64,000 nt of DNA from Ahrensia sp. (GCA_002698425.1 NZXU01000052.1:1-64000), one strand, 5' to 3'; shown: positions 10,701-19,426, numbered from the stretch's first letter. Notes: generated by a model from the sequence alone, not told the origin. Numbers and translations are program-made.

Positions 10701-11704
10701 CCGACATCGAGATGGCCGCCGAAGATGGCGGCGAGGCGTCCGACATCGACATGGCTTCGTCGCCCGACATGGCGTCCGCCGACGAGGCCGGTGCCGACGA
10801 GTCGTTCCAGCAGATCACCCTTGCCGACATTCCCGGCGAAATCGGCCCGGTGGCGTTGCGCGAAGCGGCTGTTGCCGGCGACGCCAAGGCGCTCTTCGTC
10901 ATCGGCGACCGGCTGATGGGCAAGGCGCCCGGAGACCCCGCCGGCGACATGAAGGCGGCGGCCCGCTGGTACGAGATGTCGGCCGAACTCGGCTTCGCGC
11001 CGGCGCAATACCGCATCGGCAACGCCTATGAGAAGGCCATGGGCGTCGACCGTGATATCGACGCGGCCAAGTCCTGGTATCTGGCCGCCGCCGAGCAGGG
11101 CAACATCAGCGCCATGCACAATCTGGCGGTGCTTTACGCCACCGAGGTCGACGGTTCCCGCGACATGGAAGAGGCCGTGCGCTGGTTCAACGAGGCCGCC
11201 GATCACGGCGTCACCGACAGCCAGGTCAATCTCGGCATCCTCGCGGCGCGCGGCGAAGGCGTGCCCCAGGATCTCGCCGAATCCTACAAGTGGCTGGCTC
11301 TGGCCGCCAAGGCCGGCGACAAGGACGCGGGCGCCAAACGCGACGAGGTCGCTGGCTTCATGCGGCCCGACCAGCTGCAGACGGCGCGCGACGCGGTCGA
11401 CCTGTGGAAGGTCAAGCCGGTCGACGCCGCCGCCAACGCCATCGAGGCGCCCGAGGCGTGGAAGACCGGCGGCGAAATGACCGCCTCGGCGCCGATCTCC
11501 GGCGAGGACATGAAGAAGGCCATCCGCAACATCCAGGCCATCCTCAACAACAACGGTTACGACGCCGGCACGCCGGACGGAATCATGGGCGCGCGCACCC
11601 GCAACGCCATCATCGAGTTCCAGAAGGCGAACGGCCTCCTGCCCAGCGGCGAGGTGGACCGGGCGCTTGTCGACAAGCTGTTGGAAGTCAACAAACAATC
11701 CTGA
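7799..11704 (+). CDS. podJ: PodJ-like polar localisation protein (coiled coil, TM, Sel1 repeats, peptidoglycan-binding domain)
   Basis: Protein of about 1301 residues with the architecture of PodJ, the polar organelle scaffold of Caulobacter and rhizobia. Residues about 15-620 are rich in heptad-like helices (LDKLDEALSNLERRM and many RLDEL, RIEE and RIAEL blocks), then comes an acidic Ala/Pro-rich linker. One membrane segment lies at about 862-884 (LMLAAGAILLAVMAIPLARGYL). The periplasmic part has Sel1/TPR units at about 1013-1205 (AARWYEMSAELGFAPAQYRIGNAYE, AKSWYLAAAEQG, AVRWFNEAADHG) and a C-terminal peptidoglycan-binding domain at about 1234-1298 (ILNNNGYDAGTPDGIMGARTRN). The ATG at 7799 was chosen; a GTG at 7697 is in frame, and later ATGs at 7814 and 7856 are possible. 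It probably marks a cell pole and links it to cell-wall and division proteins. Confidence 0.85.
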   Translation: MHDRHMNPGQEPASRRSQNMTLDKLDEALSNLERRMGINSAARAPRPAPQRDDDVSAIRARQEALSHREALSHRDDYARPYRQAPRGGYQAPGPDASALHAELAVMREELNREMSSTIAAQFGGIREELKALYHRGAGVSPEDLADGFSRVTRELGLVASRVENSDMGSLRAEVEELKGHIASLAREDTLRDMAERWSVIEREIGALPQALDSRAELNAVADRIAELGAALSDMPSSQSIGAMENQMRALAEAVEGLASQNASISPEHLTAIEDRLDEVTRAIVSISVSAQPQEFDTAPFDRIEARLATLAGQFEQQSRAPQAGAVEQRLTEISARLDALHESTAAAPAHNEAFETVAQRLDELTRRIDSAPAGGSGISDGVLEGLDARFRDIASRLESQQTSLQENGKQMLQSLDQRMEELAQRIEENEAESAAMPSFDHMERRIEEIAQMLTAGDGLSPVAAAQPDAQMLDTQVLEGLEAQIAALSEKLSTVAAPALDYGPVADLAPRLAAISDQLANGREDMVALARQAAEEVVAKLAGGASKEQKQMLSQLAGDLRSLEELARNSDDRNSRTFEAIHDTLVKVAERIAGLEMSMRSGDEAPAPRFAREDAEHASPPQRMAETPSAPEMPRKPQAAPKAEPYEPPAEEAQDEPAEAAKTHIEDAPPVDFAAGEQPRARQQSRRVTRQGITPAEAAAMAARAALGDDAADEEADPAEAVAAEAAKADAKPSKGFLSGLRRSIRRGGKDEPVEPVVEPEEPAVFGKAADASQKPLELADEPLEPGSGAPDLAEIMKRVRAERAGPAAAQGDAAADDAGKSDFIAAARRAARAAADEVAVPDRKKGEGKASGKGGMLASRRRPLMLAAGAILLAVMAIPLARGYLFDRGGSPAEVAETAKPMVMDEPARADLGAGDVAAVETADETPAAPVRMVDTPSDEITAALPAEPQSLDAAPDGAGDVAMDAGSDIEMAAEDGGEASDIDMASSPDMASADEAGADESFQQITLADIPGEIGPVALREAAVAGDAKALFVIGDRLMGKAPGDPAGDMKAAARWYEMSAELGFAPAQYRIGNAYEKAMGVDRDIDAAKSWYLAAAEQGNISAMHNLAVLYATEVDGSRDMEEAVRWFNEAADHGVTDSQVNLGILAARGEGVPQDLAESYKWLALAAKAGDKDAGAKRDEVAGFMRPDQLQTARDAVDLWKVKPVDAAANAIEAPEAWKTGGEMTASAPISGEDMKKAIRNIQAILNNNGYDAGTPDGIMGARTRNAIIEFQKANGLLPSGEVDRALVDKLLEVNKQS

Positions 11705-11734
11705 CGCGCTCAAAGGTCGCAACAGGCGTATTTC

Positions 11735-11770
11735 GGGGCGGTGCAGGGTCACCGCCCCGTTCGTTTTGTG
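11735..11770 (+). terminator. Rho-independent terminator after podJ-like gene
   Basis: A perfect 9-bp stem GGGGCGGTG / CACCGCCCC (11735-11743 with 11750-11758), 6-base loop, followed by GTTCGTTTTG. It starts 31 bases after the stop codon. Confidence 0.8.
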
Positions 11771-11860
11771 CTAAGCGATATCGCGGCCGATCCGATTTGA
11801 CTCCGCGCATCGGCAGGCGCATGACGAAACATGCCGTTCTACAGATGAAAGGGGACACGG

Positions 11861-12784
11861 GTGGCTCTCTATCTGCCGATCGCGGAAATGTCGGTGAACA
11901 TTTTCGTCGTGCTCGGCATGGGCGCCGCCGTGGGATTCCTGTCGGGCATGTTCGGCGTGGGCGGCGGCTTCCTGATCACGCCGCTGCTCATCTTCTATAA
12001 CATCCCGCCCGCGGTCGCGGTGGCGACCGGCGCCAACCAGGTCGTCGCCTCGTCGGTCTCCGGCGTGCTGTCGCATCTCAAGCGCGGCACCGTCGACATC
12101 AAGCTCGGCACCATGCTGCTGATAGGCGGTATCGCCGGCTCGACCGTCGGCGTCTGGATCTTCTCGATCCTGCGCACGCTCGGCCAGCTCGATCTGATCG
12201 TCTCGGTTCTGTATGTCGTCTTCCTCGGCATCGTCGGCGGGCTGATGATGCAGGAAAGCGTGCGCGCCATGCTGCGCCAGCGCGCCGGCGCGACGGTGAG
12301 CCTGCGCCGGCCGGGCGCGCATATGTGGATCCACAAGCTGCCCTTCAAGATGCGCTTCAAGGCCTCGAAGCTCTATGTCAGCGTCATCCCGGTGCTGGTG
12401 CTCGGCGTGATGATCGGCGGCCTCTCGGCGATCATGGGCGTCGGCGGCGGCTTCATCATGGTTCCGGCGATGATCTACCTGCTCAAGGTGCCGACCAATG
12501 TCGTCATCGGCACCTCGCTGTTCCAGATCATCTTCGTGTCCGCCTATACGACCGTCGTTCAGGCGACGACCAACCATTCCGTCGACGTGATCCTGGCGCT
12601 GCTGTTGATGATGGGCAGCGTCGTCGGCGCGCAATATGGCGCCAAGGCCGGGCAGCGGCTGCGCGGCGAACAACTGCGCGCGCTTCTCGCGGCGCTGGTG
12701 CTGCTAGTGGCGCTGCGCCTCGGCTATGCGCTCTTCGTCGTGCCGGACGAGATCTACTCCATTTCGCGGAACTTCATCCTGTGA
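11861..12784 (+). CDS. Sulfite exporter TauE/SafE family protein
   Basis: Integral membrane protein of 307 residues with about eight hydrophobic segments. The internal duplication typical of TauE/SafE is visible as two glycine-rich motifs, GMFGVGGGFLITPLL near residue 28 and GVGGGFIMVPAMIYLL near residue 194. The family exports sulfite, sulfoacetate or other sulfur-containing organic anions across the inner membrane. I start at the GTG at 11861, preceded by AAAGGGG. Its stop overlaps the GTG start of the next gene by three bases, so the two are coupled. The actual substrate is not shown by the sequence. Confidence 0.9.
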   Translation: MALYLPIAEMSVNIFVVLGMGAAVGFLSGMFGVGGGFLITPLLIFYNIPPAVAVATGANQVVASSVSGVLSHLKRGTVDIKLGTMLLIGGIAGSTVGVWIFSILRTLGQLDLIVSVLYVVFLGIVGGLMMQESVRAMLRQRAGATVSLRRPGAHMWIHKLPFKMRFKASKLYVSVIPVLVLGVMIGGLSAIMGVGGGFIMVPAMIYLLKVPTNVVIGTSLFQIIFVSAYTTVVQATTNHSVDVILALLLMMGSVVGAQYGAKAGQRLRGEQLRALLAALVLLVALRLGYALFVVPDEIYSISRNFIL

Positions 12785-13641
12785 GGGCGGCGGGCGCAAT
12801 CCTCCTGACGCTTCTCCTGCTGGCCGGGATGCCGGCCCGCGCGCAGGACGATGCCGCGACGCCGGAAACCCTGGAAGCGCCGGCTCCAACGCCGGAAGCA
12901 CCGGCTGTGCCGTTGAATACGGGCGTGCAGCCCGAACGCATCGAGATCGGCCTGTCGACCGATTCCATCGCGATCACCTCCGATTTCTCCGGCGCGCAGC
13001 TGACCATCTTCGGCGCGGTGGACAATGTCGATCCGCTGATCCAGCGCCAGGGCCGTTACGATATCTTCGTCCTGCTGGAGGGGCCGACCAACGACCTCGT
13101 CACCCGGCGCAAGGGCCGCGTTCTCGGCATCTGGATGAATGTCGACTCGCAGGCTTACCTGGACGTGCCCGAATCCTTCCTGATCGCCTCGACCCGGCCG
13201 AGCCAGGACATCGCCAATTCCGAAACGCTTGAGCGCCTGTCGCTCGGCGTGAGGAATATCCGCCTGCGGCCCTATGTGCTGGGCACCGAGACGGTGGACG
13301 ATATCGCGACCTTCACCGAGGAACTTCGCCGCCTGAAGGCGGAAAAGAACCTCTATGAGGAGTTCCCGAGCGGCGTGCGCTTCATATCCCAGTCGCTGTT
13401 CCGCGCGACGCTGCAACTGCCGGCGAACGTGCCGCTCGGCCGCCACACGGCGCGCGCCTATCTGTTCCGCCAGGGGACGCTGGTCGCCCAGACCCAGTCG
13501 ACGCTGGACATCCGCAAGGCCGGCCTCGAGTTCCGGATCTACACGGCTGCGCAGACACAATCGCTGCTTTATGGTATGGCGGCTGTCGCGCTCGCCTTTA
13601 TCGTCGGCTGGCTCGGGCGCGTTCTGTTCAAGAAAGACTGA
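12781..13641 (+). CDS. TIGR02186 family membrane-anchored protein, partner of TauE/SafE
   Basis: Protein of 286 residues with a signal peptide (VRAAGAILLTLLLLAGMPARAQ), a Pro/Ala-rich linker, a periplasmic beta-rich domain (PERIEIGLSTDSIAITSDFSGAQLTIFGAVDN) and one C-terminal membrane helix (LLYGMAAVALAFIVGWLGRVLF). This matches the TIGR02186 family, whose members are usually encoded beside a TauE/SafE exporter; no biochemical role is established. The start is the GTG at 12781, overlapping the exporter stop (GTGA). The frame is open far upstream, but the signal peptide fixes the start here. Confidence 0.85.
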   Translation: MRAAGAILLTLLLLAGMPARAQDDAATPETLEAPAPTPEAPAVPLNTGVQPERIEIGLSTDSIAITSDFSGAQLTIFGAVDNVDPLIQRQGRYDIFVLLEGPTNDLVTRRKGRVLGIWMNVDSQAYLDVPESFLIASTRPSQDIANSETLERLSLGVRNIRLRPYVLGTETVDDIATFTEELRRLKAEKNLYEEFPSGVRFISQSLFRATLQLPANVPLGRHTARAYLFRQGTLVAQTQSTLDIRKAGLEFRIYTAAQTQSLLYGMAAVALAFIVGWLGRVLFKKD

Positions 13642-13676
13642 CCGGCGGGTCGTCGCGGAAAAAGGGGGAAGCGCGC

Positions 13677-14153
13677 ATGTCCGTGGAAAAGACCGCGACC
13701 ATGCTCGCGATGCTCGGGTTCCTGCCCTTTGCCTTTTTCACCGCGCTCCTGCTGGTCGATCCCGGCCTCATTCCGCAGGAGACCGGATGGGACGCCGGCG
13801 CCGGCGGTTTCCTGGCCACCGCCTTCAAGGTCTATGCGGCGATCGTCCTGTCCTTCATCGGCGGCATTCGATGGGGCGTGGCGATCGTGCAGCAGGAGGG
13901 CGGACGCGAGGAGAACGAGGCGCTCGTGCTGGCCGCAGGCCCGTCGATTATCGGCTGGTTCGCCTTCTTCACCGCCGAGCCGTGGTCCTATGCCGTGTTC
14001 GCCGTCGCCTATGCCGCCACCGGATGGTGGGACAGCCGGCTTGCCGGCAACAAGGGCGTGCCGACATGGTTCGGCCGCCTGCGCGTCTTGCTGACTGTGC
14101 TGGTCATGGCGACGATGATCTCGGCCTTCGCCGCGAGCTATTCGGCGGGCTGA
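13677..14153 (+). CDS. DUF3429 domain-containing membrane protein
   Basis: Small integral membrane protein of 158 residues with about five hydrophobic helices. The stretch FIGGIRWGVAIVQQEGGREENEALVLAAGPSIIGW is characteristic of DUF3429. An ATG at 13677 is preceded by GGGGGAAG. It follows the TIGR02186 gene by 35 bases on the same strand and may share its transcript. Function unknown. Confidence 0.82.
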   Translation: MSVEKTATMLAMLGFLPFAFFTALLLVDPGLIPQETGWDAGAGGFLATAFKVYAAIVLSFIGGIRWGVAIVQQEGGREENEALVLAAGPSIIGWFAFFTAEPWSYAVFAVAYAATGWWDSRLAGNKGVPTWFGRLRVLLTVLVMATMISAFAASYSAG

Positions 14154-14156
14154 ACG

Positions 14157-14879
14157 TCAGTCGCCGTAAAGGTCCCGCGGCCCGATGGCGTGGACGCGGT
14201 CGCTTCCCAGCATGTAGGCGCGGAACGTCGCGGCGTGGAACAGGCCCGCATAGGCCTCGTCGCGGACATTCAGCCCGCCGGTGAAGACGCCGAAGCTCGG
14301 CATGACGAGGCGCACCCCGTCGCAAGCGAAACAGGCGCGGCGCACGGCCCGGCCGTGACGCACCAGCCGCGCGCAGGGATGCCAATGGCCGCTGACCTCG
14401 TGACCGGTCTCTTCCGCGACCGCGATATGGCGGAAGACGATGCGCCCGAGCGCCAGCATCTCCACCGATTGGCCCGGAACGCCCTCCGGCGGCGAGGGAT
14501 CGTGATTGCCCGTCACCCAGACCATGTCGCGGCCGCGCGCGATCGCGCCGATGGCGCGAAGAGCGTCCTCGCCGAGCCTTTCGCTCGCCTCGTCGTCATG
14601 AAAGGCGTCGCCGAGGCTGACGATGGTCGCCGGGTCGTATTTCGCCGTCATCGCCGCAAGCCGGGCGAGCGTCGCCGCCGTGTCGTAGGGCGGCAGGAAG
14701 ACCCGCCGGCGCGCAAAGGAGGAGCCTTTTTCCAGATGCATGTCGGAAACGACGAGGAGGCGCTCATCGGCGAAATACGCGGCGCCGGCCGGATCGAGCA
14801 GAACGTCCGACCCCGCATAATCGATCGCCAGCGCTTCGCCCGCCGTCACCTGTTCCACCGTCTTCAGCGCTGCGCGCAT
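14157..14879 (-). CDS. pdeM: Ligase-associated DNA damage response endonuclease PdeM
   Basis: Metallophosphoesterase of 240 residues. The metal-binding motifs appear in order: SDMHLEKGSSFARR, VSLGDAFHDDE, VTGNHDP and VSGHWHPCARL. This arrangement is that of PdeM, one of four proteins (with an Lhr-like helicase, an MBL-fold exonuclease and an ATP-dependent ligase) that recur together as the ligase-associated DNA damage response set. It lies 69 bases downstream of the helicase on the same strand. It is expected to be a two-metal nuclease acting on DNA; the precise substrate is not visible. Confidence 0.9.
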   Translation of the reverse strand: MRAALKTVEQVTAGEALAIDYAGSDVLLDPAGAAYFADERLLVVSDMHLEKGSSFARRRVFLPPYDTAATLARLAAMTAKYDPATIVSLGDAFHDDEASERLGEDALRAIGAIARGRDMVWVTGNHDPSPPEGVPGQSVEMLALGRIVFRHIAVAEETGHEVSGHWHPCARLVRHGRAVRRACFACDGVRLVMPSFGVFTGGLNVRDEAYAGLFHAATFRAYMLGSDRVHAIGPRDLYGD

Positions 14880-14948
14880 GCTGTCCTTCTCATCCTAGGT
14901 CTGCCGCGTTTCCGGACAGCGAACCGGTGTCCACTTCGCCTGGAAACG

Positions 14949-17480
14949 CTAGATATCCGCCCCGATCGCGTCGCGGATCAGGTCTTCCGCCGCTTCCGCC
15001 ATCAGCGCGTCGCTCACATCCTCGCCATGCACCGTTTCCTTGCCGATTTCTAGCATCACGGGCACGGCGAGCGGCGAGATCATCTCCAGATCCTTATGCA
15101 CGATTCGTCCCCTGATGCGCGAGAGCATGTCCCCGAGTCGGCCGATATCGAGCAGGCCGGTGCGCGCGTCGTTGCGCGTCGCCTGCAAGAGGATATGGTC
15201 CGGCTCGTGGCTGCGCAGCACGTCATAGATCAGGTCGGCCGAGATCGTCATCTGGCGGCCGGATTTCTCCTTGCCGGGATGCCGCTTCTCGATCAGCCCG
15301 GCGATCGTGGCGCAGGCGCGGAAGGTGCGCTTGAGGAGGTAGGATTCGTCCAGCCACGCCTCCAGATCGTCGCCCAGCATGTCCTCGTCGAACAGGCCGG
15401 CGAGCGACAGGTCTCCGCGCCGCAGCATCTGGCCCATGTCGCGCAGGCCCCAGATGGCGACGGCGTAGTCGGAGGCGACGAAGCCGAGCGGGTGGGCCTT
15501 CGCCCGCTCCAGCCGCCGCGTCAGCAGCATGCAGAGCGTCTGGTGCGCGAGGCGTCCCTCGAACGGGTAGGCGACCATGTAGTAGCGGTTGCCGCGCGGA
15601 AAGGTCTCGACCAGCAGGTCGCGCGCACCCGGCACGACGGATTTCGCCTTCTGGATCGCCAGCCAGTCGGAGACCTGTTTCGGCAGCCGGTCCCAGCCGG
15701 AGGGGTCGGCCAGCATCTTGCGCACCTGTTCGGAGAGATAGGTGGTGGTCGGAAACTTGCCGCCTGCATAGGCCGGCACCTTGGCGTTGAGGTCGCTGGC
15801 CTTCGAGACGATGCAGTCGTTCTCGTGGATGCCCTCGAACTGCAGCACCTTGCCGGCGAACAGGAAGGTGTCGCCCGGCACCAGCGCCTCGATGAAGCCC
15901 TCCTCGATCTTGCCGAGCACCGGCCCGCCGCGCAAAGGTCCGCCCTTGCGCTGCCGGGTCAGGCGGATATTGAGCATCGGCGCTTCGATGATCGTGCCGC
16001 AATTGAGCCGGTATTGCTGCGCGACGGAGGGATGCGCGACCCGCCATGTGCCGTCCTTCGTCAGCTTGATGCGGGCGTAGCGCTCATAGGACTGCAGCGC
16101 GTAGCCGCCATGGGCGACGAACTGCACCGCGCGGTCGAAGGTCTCGCGCGGCAGCTTTGCATAGGGGGCCGAGGTGGTGATCTCGGCATAGAGATCGTCG
16201 GCGGAAAAGGGCTCGGCGCAGGCGCTGCCGAGAATATGCTGGCAGAGCACGTCGAGCGCGCCGTCTGCGAGCGGCGGCGTGTCCTGCGCGCCGAGATAAT
16301 TGGCGTCGAGCGCCGCCTGGCACTCCATCACCTCGAAGCGGTTGGCGGGGACCAGGATCGCCTTCGACGCCTCGTCCATGCGGTGATTGGCGCGCCCGAT
16401 GCGCTGCGCCAGCCGCGACGCGCCCTTGGGCGAGCCGACATGGACGACGAGATCGACATCGCCCCAGTCGATGCCGAGATCGAGCGTCGAGGTGGCGACG
16501 ATGGCGCGCAGCGAATTGGCCTGCATCGCGTGTTCCACCTTGCGCCGCTGGCTGACGTCGAGCGAGCCGTGATGCAGCGCGATGGGCAGGTTGTCCTCGT
16601 TGATCTTCCACAGTTCCTGGAACAGCAATTCCGACTGCGAGCGCGTATTGACGAAGAGCAGTGTCGTCTGGTGCCGCCGGATCGCCTCATAGACCTCCGG
16701 CATCGCGTAGCGCGCCGAATGGCCGGACCACGGCACCCGCTCCTTCGATTTCAGGATTGTGATGTCGGGCTTTGCGCCGCCGGCGACGGTGACGAGCCCG
16801 GCCATTTCGCCGCCGGTCTTTTGCGGCACCAGCCACTGGCGCAGCAGGTCGGGCTCGGAGACCGTCGCCGACAGGCCGGTCGCTTTCAGATGCGGGCAGA
16901 TCCGATGCAGCCGGGCGAGGCCGAGCGCCAGCAGGTGGCCGCGTTTCGAGGTGACGAGCGAATGCAACTCGTCGAGCACGACATGGCGCAAATCGGAAAA
17001 GAAGTGCTCGGCGTCCTTGTGCGAGAGCAGCAAAGCGAGCTGTTCCGGCGTCGTCAGCAATATGTCGGGCGGATTGAGCTTCTGGCGCTGGCGGCGCGAC
17101 TGCGGCGTGTCGCCGGTGCGCGTTTCGATCTCCACCGGCAGGCCCATCTCCTCGACCGGGGTCGACAGGTTGCGGTGGATGTCGACGGCGAGCGCCTTCA
17201 GGGGCGAGATATAGAGCGTGTGGACGCCGGGCTTTTTCACGCCGGGTCTCGGCCTGCCGCGCCGGGTAAGGTCGACCAGCGTCGGCAGGAAGCCGGCGAG
17301 CGTCTTGCCGGCCCCGGTCGGCGCGATCAGCAGTGTCGACTGCCCGGCCTCGGCGCGCGCCAGGAGATCGAGCTGGTGCGCGCGCGGCTGCCAACTCTTC
17401 GACGAAAACCAGTCGAGAAAGGGCTTCGGCAGGTCGATGCCGGCGGAGGACGGCTTGGGCGGGGGCGTTGCGATGCTCAC
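14949..17480 (-). CDS. Ligase-associated DNA damage response DEXH-box helicase (Lhr-like)
   Basis: Superfamily-2 helicase of about 843 residues. Motif I is APTGAGKTLAGFLPTL, motif II is VVLDELHSL, motif III is GLSATVSEPD, and motif VI is RLAQRIGRANHR. The rest contains the winged-helix and Lhr-core region (LNCGTIIEAPMLNIRLTR, GPVLGKIEEGFIEALVPGDTFLFAGKVLQFEG). It unwinds DNA or DNA:RNA using ATP and belongs with PdeM downstream, plus the exonuclease and ligase further along. The start is uncertain: GTG at 17480 or TTG at 17486 both fit, and neither has a strong ribosome binding site. Confidence 0.9.
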   Translation of the reverse strand: MSIATPPPKPSSAGIDLPKPFLDWFSSKSWQPRAHQLDLLARAEAGQSTLLIAPTGAGKTLAGFLPTLVDLTRRGRPRPGVKKPGVHTLYISPLKALAVDIHRNLSTPVEEMGLPVEIETRTGDTPQSRRQRQKLNPPDILLTTPEQLALLLSHKDAEHFFSDLRHVVLDELHSLVTSKRGHLLALGLARLHRICPHLKATGLSATVSEPDLLRQWLVPQKTGGEMAGLVTVAGGAKPDITILKSKERVPWSGHSARYAMPEVYEAIRRHQTTLLFVNTRSQSELLFQELWKINEDNLPIALHHGSLDVSQRRKVEHAMQANSLRAIVATSTLDLGIDWGDVDLVVHVGSPKGASRLAQRIGRANHRMDEASKAILVPANRFEVMECQAALDANYLGAQDTPPLADGALDVLCQHILGSACAEPFSADDLYAEITTSAPYAKLPRETFDRAVQFVAHGGYALQSYERYARIKLTKDGTWRVAHPSVAQQYRLNCGTIIEAPMLNIRLTRQRKGGPLRGGPVLGKIEEGFIEALVPGDTFLFAGKVLQFEGIHENDCIVSKASDLNAKVPAYAGGKFPTTTYLSEQVRKMLADPSGWDRLPKQVSDWLAIQKAKSVVPGARDLLVETFPRGNRYYMVAYPFEGRLAHQTLCMLLTRRLERAKAHPLGFVASDYAVAIWGLRDMGQMLRRGDLSLAGLFDEDMLGDDLEAWLDESYLLKRTFRACATIAGLIEKRHPGKEKSGRQMTISADLIYDVLRSHEPDHILLQATRNDARTGLLDIGRLGDMLSRIRGRIVHKDLEMISPLAVPVMLEIGKETVHGEDVSDALMAEAAEDLIRDAIGADI

Positions 17481-17678
17481 GCGCAAAGATTAGAGCCGGG
17501 GACCGCGATCGCCAAGTGCGATGTTCACGTTTTCTTCCCGGAGGAGAATCCGGGGTCGACTCGGCAAATGCCGGATATCCGGGATGCCTGACTCGCTGTG
17601 CCGTTTCGGCACAGACGAGATGGTTCAAATTTTATCTATTCTGTTCACCGTCTGTTTGCCATGCCGCCGCCGGCCGGC

Positions 17679-18662
17679 TCAATGCGCGGCGCGGATGCGG
17701 GCCGGCTTGTCACGGTCTGCCGCCGGCAGCTCGGGATGCGCACCCGCCTTGCTGGCGACGACGAGGAAACCCTCGATGCGCGCCGCGCCTTCCTTGCGCA
17801 GGAAAATCCGCTCGAGCGTCAGCGTCTCGAACCCGGCCTCGGCGAGCGCGCGGGCGAGATAGGCTTGCGAATGGGCATAGCGCAGCGACGGACGGACGGC
17901 GAAGTCCTCCGGCCCGTCATGCGCCTCGACCGTGAAGGCGAAGTGCCCGTTCGTTTCCAGCAGGCGCGCGGCGAGCGCAAACGCCGGCGCGAGATCGCCG
18001 AGATAGATATAGACGTCGGCCGCCACCGTGAGGTCTGCGCGGCCAGGTTCGGCCTCCGCGAAGCCCGGCGCGGTGACGTCGCCCTTTTCCAGCCGGTCGT
18101 AGATGCGCTTGGCCCTGGCGCGTTTCAGCATGCCGGCGGACAGGTCGATGCCTTCCAGAAAGCTTGCCCGGCTGCGCAGCCGCTCGCCCATCAGCCCGGT
18201 GCCGCAGCCGAGATCGACGGCATGGCGGATCGCTTGCCCGTCCGGGCCGCGCGCGGCGAGGATCGCGTCGGCGAGCAGTTGCGGCGCGTGATAGTCGAGC
18301 TTTTCGACCAGCGACGTGTCAAAGCGCGGCGCGAAATCGTCGAACAGGCTTTCGACATAGGCGGGCGGCGGCGCGTCGGGCGTATCGGTCATGCCGATGC
18401 TGGCGAGCTTCAGCTGCGCTCCGAACCGGTCGTCCGCGTCGAGCCTCAGCATCTGCGCCCAGACGGCGGCGGCGTCCGCCGTGCGGCCGGCCTTGTCCAG
18501 CCATTCGCCCTGCAGCGACAGGAAGGGCAGGTGGCCGGGCGCGAGCTCGAGCGCCTGTTCGATCAGATCGGCGGCGGCGGCGAAATCTCTCGCCTCGGCG
18601 TAATGGCGGGCGAACTCGGCGCGTCGGTCCGCCGTCAGGTCGCCCGATGTCTGGGTGGTCAT
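17679..18662 (-). CDS. Class I SAM-dependent methyltransferase with N-terminal TPR-like region
   Basis: Protein of 327 residues. The first 100 residues look like tetratricopeptide units (FARHYAEARDFAAAADLIEQALELAPGHLPFLSLQGEWLDKAG). The methyltransferase core follows with motif I HAVDLGCGTGLMGERL, then GIDLSAGMLKRARAK and LTVAADVYIYLGDL. It resembles TPR-containing methyltransferases (DREV/UbiE-like fold) of unknown substrate. I start at the ATG at 18662 (MTTQTSGDL); an ATG at 18677 is also in frame. It stands alone between the helicase and the parDE pair. Confidence 0.85.
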   Translation of the reverse strand: MTTQTSGDLTADRRAEFARHYAEARDFAAAADLIEQALELAPGHLPFLSLQGEWLDKAGRTADAAAVWAQMLRLDADDRFGAQLKLASIGMTDTPDAPPPAYVESLFDDFAPRFDTSLVEKLDYHAPQLLADAILAARGPDGQAIRHAVDLGCGTGLMGERLRSRASFLEGIDLSAGMLKRARAKRIYDRLEKGDVTAPGFAEAEPGRADLTVAADVYIYLGDLAPAFALAARLLETNGHFAFTVEAHDGPEDFAVRPSLRYAHSQAYLARALAEAGFETLTLERIFLRKEGAARIEGFLVVASKAGAHPELPAADRDKPARIRAAH

Positions 18663-18779
18663 GAAAGAAAGTCTCATGCGGGAATCGCTGCAGGCATATG
18701 TTGCGGGACGCGGAAAATTTCAATCGGAATCTGAAAGCCTTCCCGGTGCGACGCGAATGCGCAGGAACGCGTTTCTTCC

Positions 18780-18806
18780 ACAAGGTAGGAATAGTTCCTA
18801 CCTTGT
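18780..18806. promoter_or_regulatory. 27-bp perfect palindrome, candidate ParD operator of parDE
   Basis: ACAAGGTAGGAA, a TAG spacer, then its exact reverse complement form 12-bp arms immediately upstream of parD. A possible -10 box TATAGA lies at 18809-18814. ParD antitoxins are ribbon-helix-helix repressors that bind such dyads at their own promoter, so autoregulation is likely. Confidence 0.75.
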
Positions 18807-18837
18807 GCTATAGAGTGTTCAGCCGGAGGCAAAGGCC

Positions 18838-19101
18838 GTGTCGAACATGAACACCAAGAAATCCTATGTGGTCGGAGAGCGCTATGAGGCGTTCATAACG
18901 CGGCAGGTCGAAACGGGGCGCTACAACAACGCCAGCGAGGTGGTGCGGGCAGGCCTGCGCATGCTGGAGGACTACGAGACCCGGCTGAACAGCTTGCGGG
19001 CGGAAATCGCTATGGGCGATGCCGACATCGCTGCGGGCCGCGTGGTTGCCTATGACAGCGGGCAGGAGCTGTTCGAAGACATCATGCGGGACGGCGAGTA
19101 G
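18838..19101 (+). CDS. parD: Type II antitoxin, ParD family
   Basis: Protein of 87 residues with an N-terminal ribbon-helix-helix ([41 protein letters not shown]), then a charged C-terminal segment that wraps the toxin. The GTG at 18838 is preferred because GGAGG (18825-18829) sits 8 bases upstream; the in-frame ATG at 18847 would be too far. The stop is one base before the ParE start. It neutralises ParE and, with ParE, represses the operon through the palindrome at 18780-18806. Confidence 0.92.
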   Translation: MSNMNTKKSYVVGERYEAFITRQVETGRYNNASEVVRAGLRMLEDYETRLNSLRAEIAMGDADIAAGRVVAYDSGQELFEDIMRDGE

Positions 19102-19102
19102 G

Positions 19103-19426
19103 GTGGGGCCGAGGCGGCTCGAACTGACCGAGGCCGCCCGCGCCGATTTGCGTAACATCCGCCGCTATATCGCGGAAGACAGTCCGCACAATGCCCGCGT
19201 CTTCATCGCGGAACTGACGGCAAAGATGGCATTTATCGCCGAGACCGGATTCACCGGCTCTCCAAGGGATCATGTTGCAGAAGGCCTGCGGGCGTTCCCT
19301 TACAAGCATCGCTGCATCTATTACCGGCTCTATGATGACCGGGTCGTGATCCTTCGTGTCCTTCACGGCGCGCAGGATGTCGCGGGGCAGCCGTTTGGCG
19401 ATGGTGCTGCGCCACGCGGCAAGTGA
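19103..19426 (+). CDS. parE: Type II toxin, RelE/ParE family
   Basis: Protein of 107 residues: MGPRRLELTEAARADLRNIRRYIAED, then FIAETGFTGSPRDHVAEGLRAFPYKHRCIYYRLYDDRVVILRVLHGAQD. The order of strands and the final beta-strand with RVLHGAQD are typical of ParE, whose characterised members poison DNA gyrase. The start is a GTG at 19103, one base after parD. The frame is open further upstream inside parD, but the family N-terminus fits this start. About ten extra C-terminal residues follow the usual end. Confidence 0.9.
   Translation: MGPRRLELTEAARADLRNIRRYIAEDSPHNARVFIAELTAKMAFIAETGFTGSPRDHVAEGLRAFPYKHRCIYYRLYDDRVVILRVLHGAQDVAGQPFGDGAAPRGK

Noticed and set aside
9257..11752. 831-codon minus-strand frame opposite the podJ-like gene
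   Set aside because: Low-complexity shadow of the coding strand, which has coiled coil, transmembrane helix, Sel1 and peptidoglycan-binding domains.
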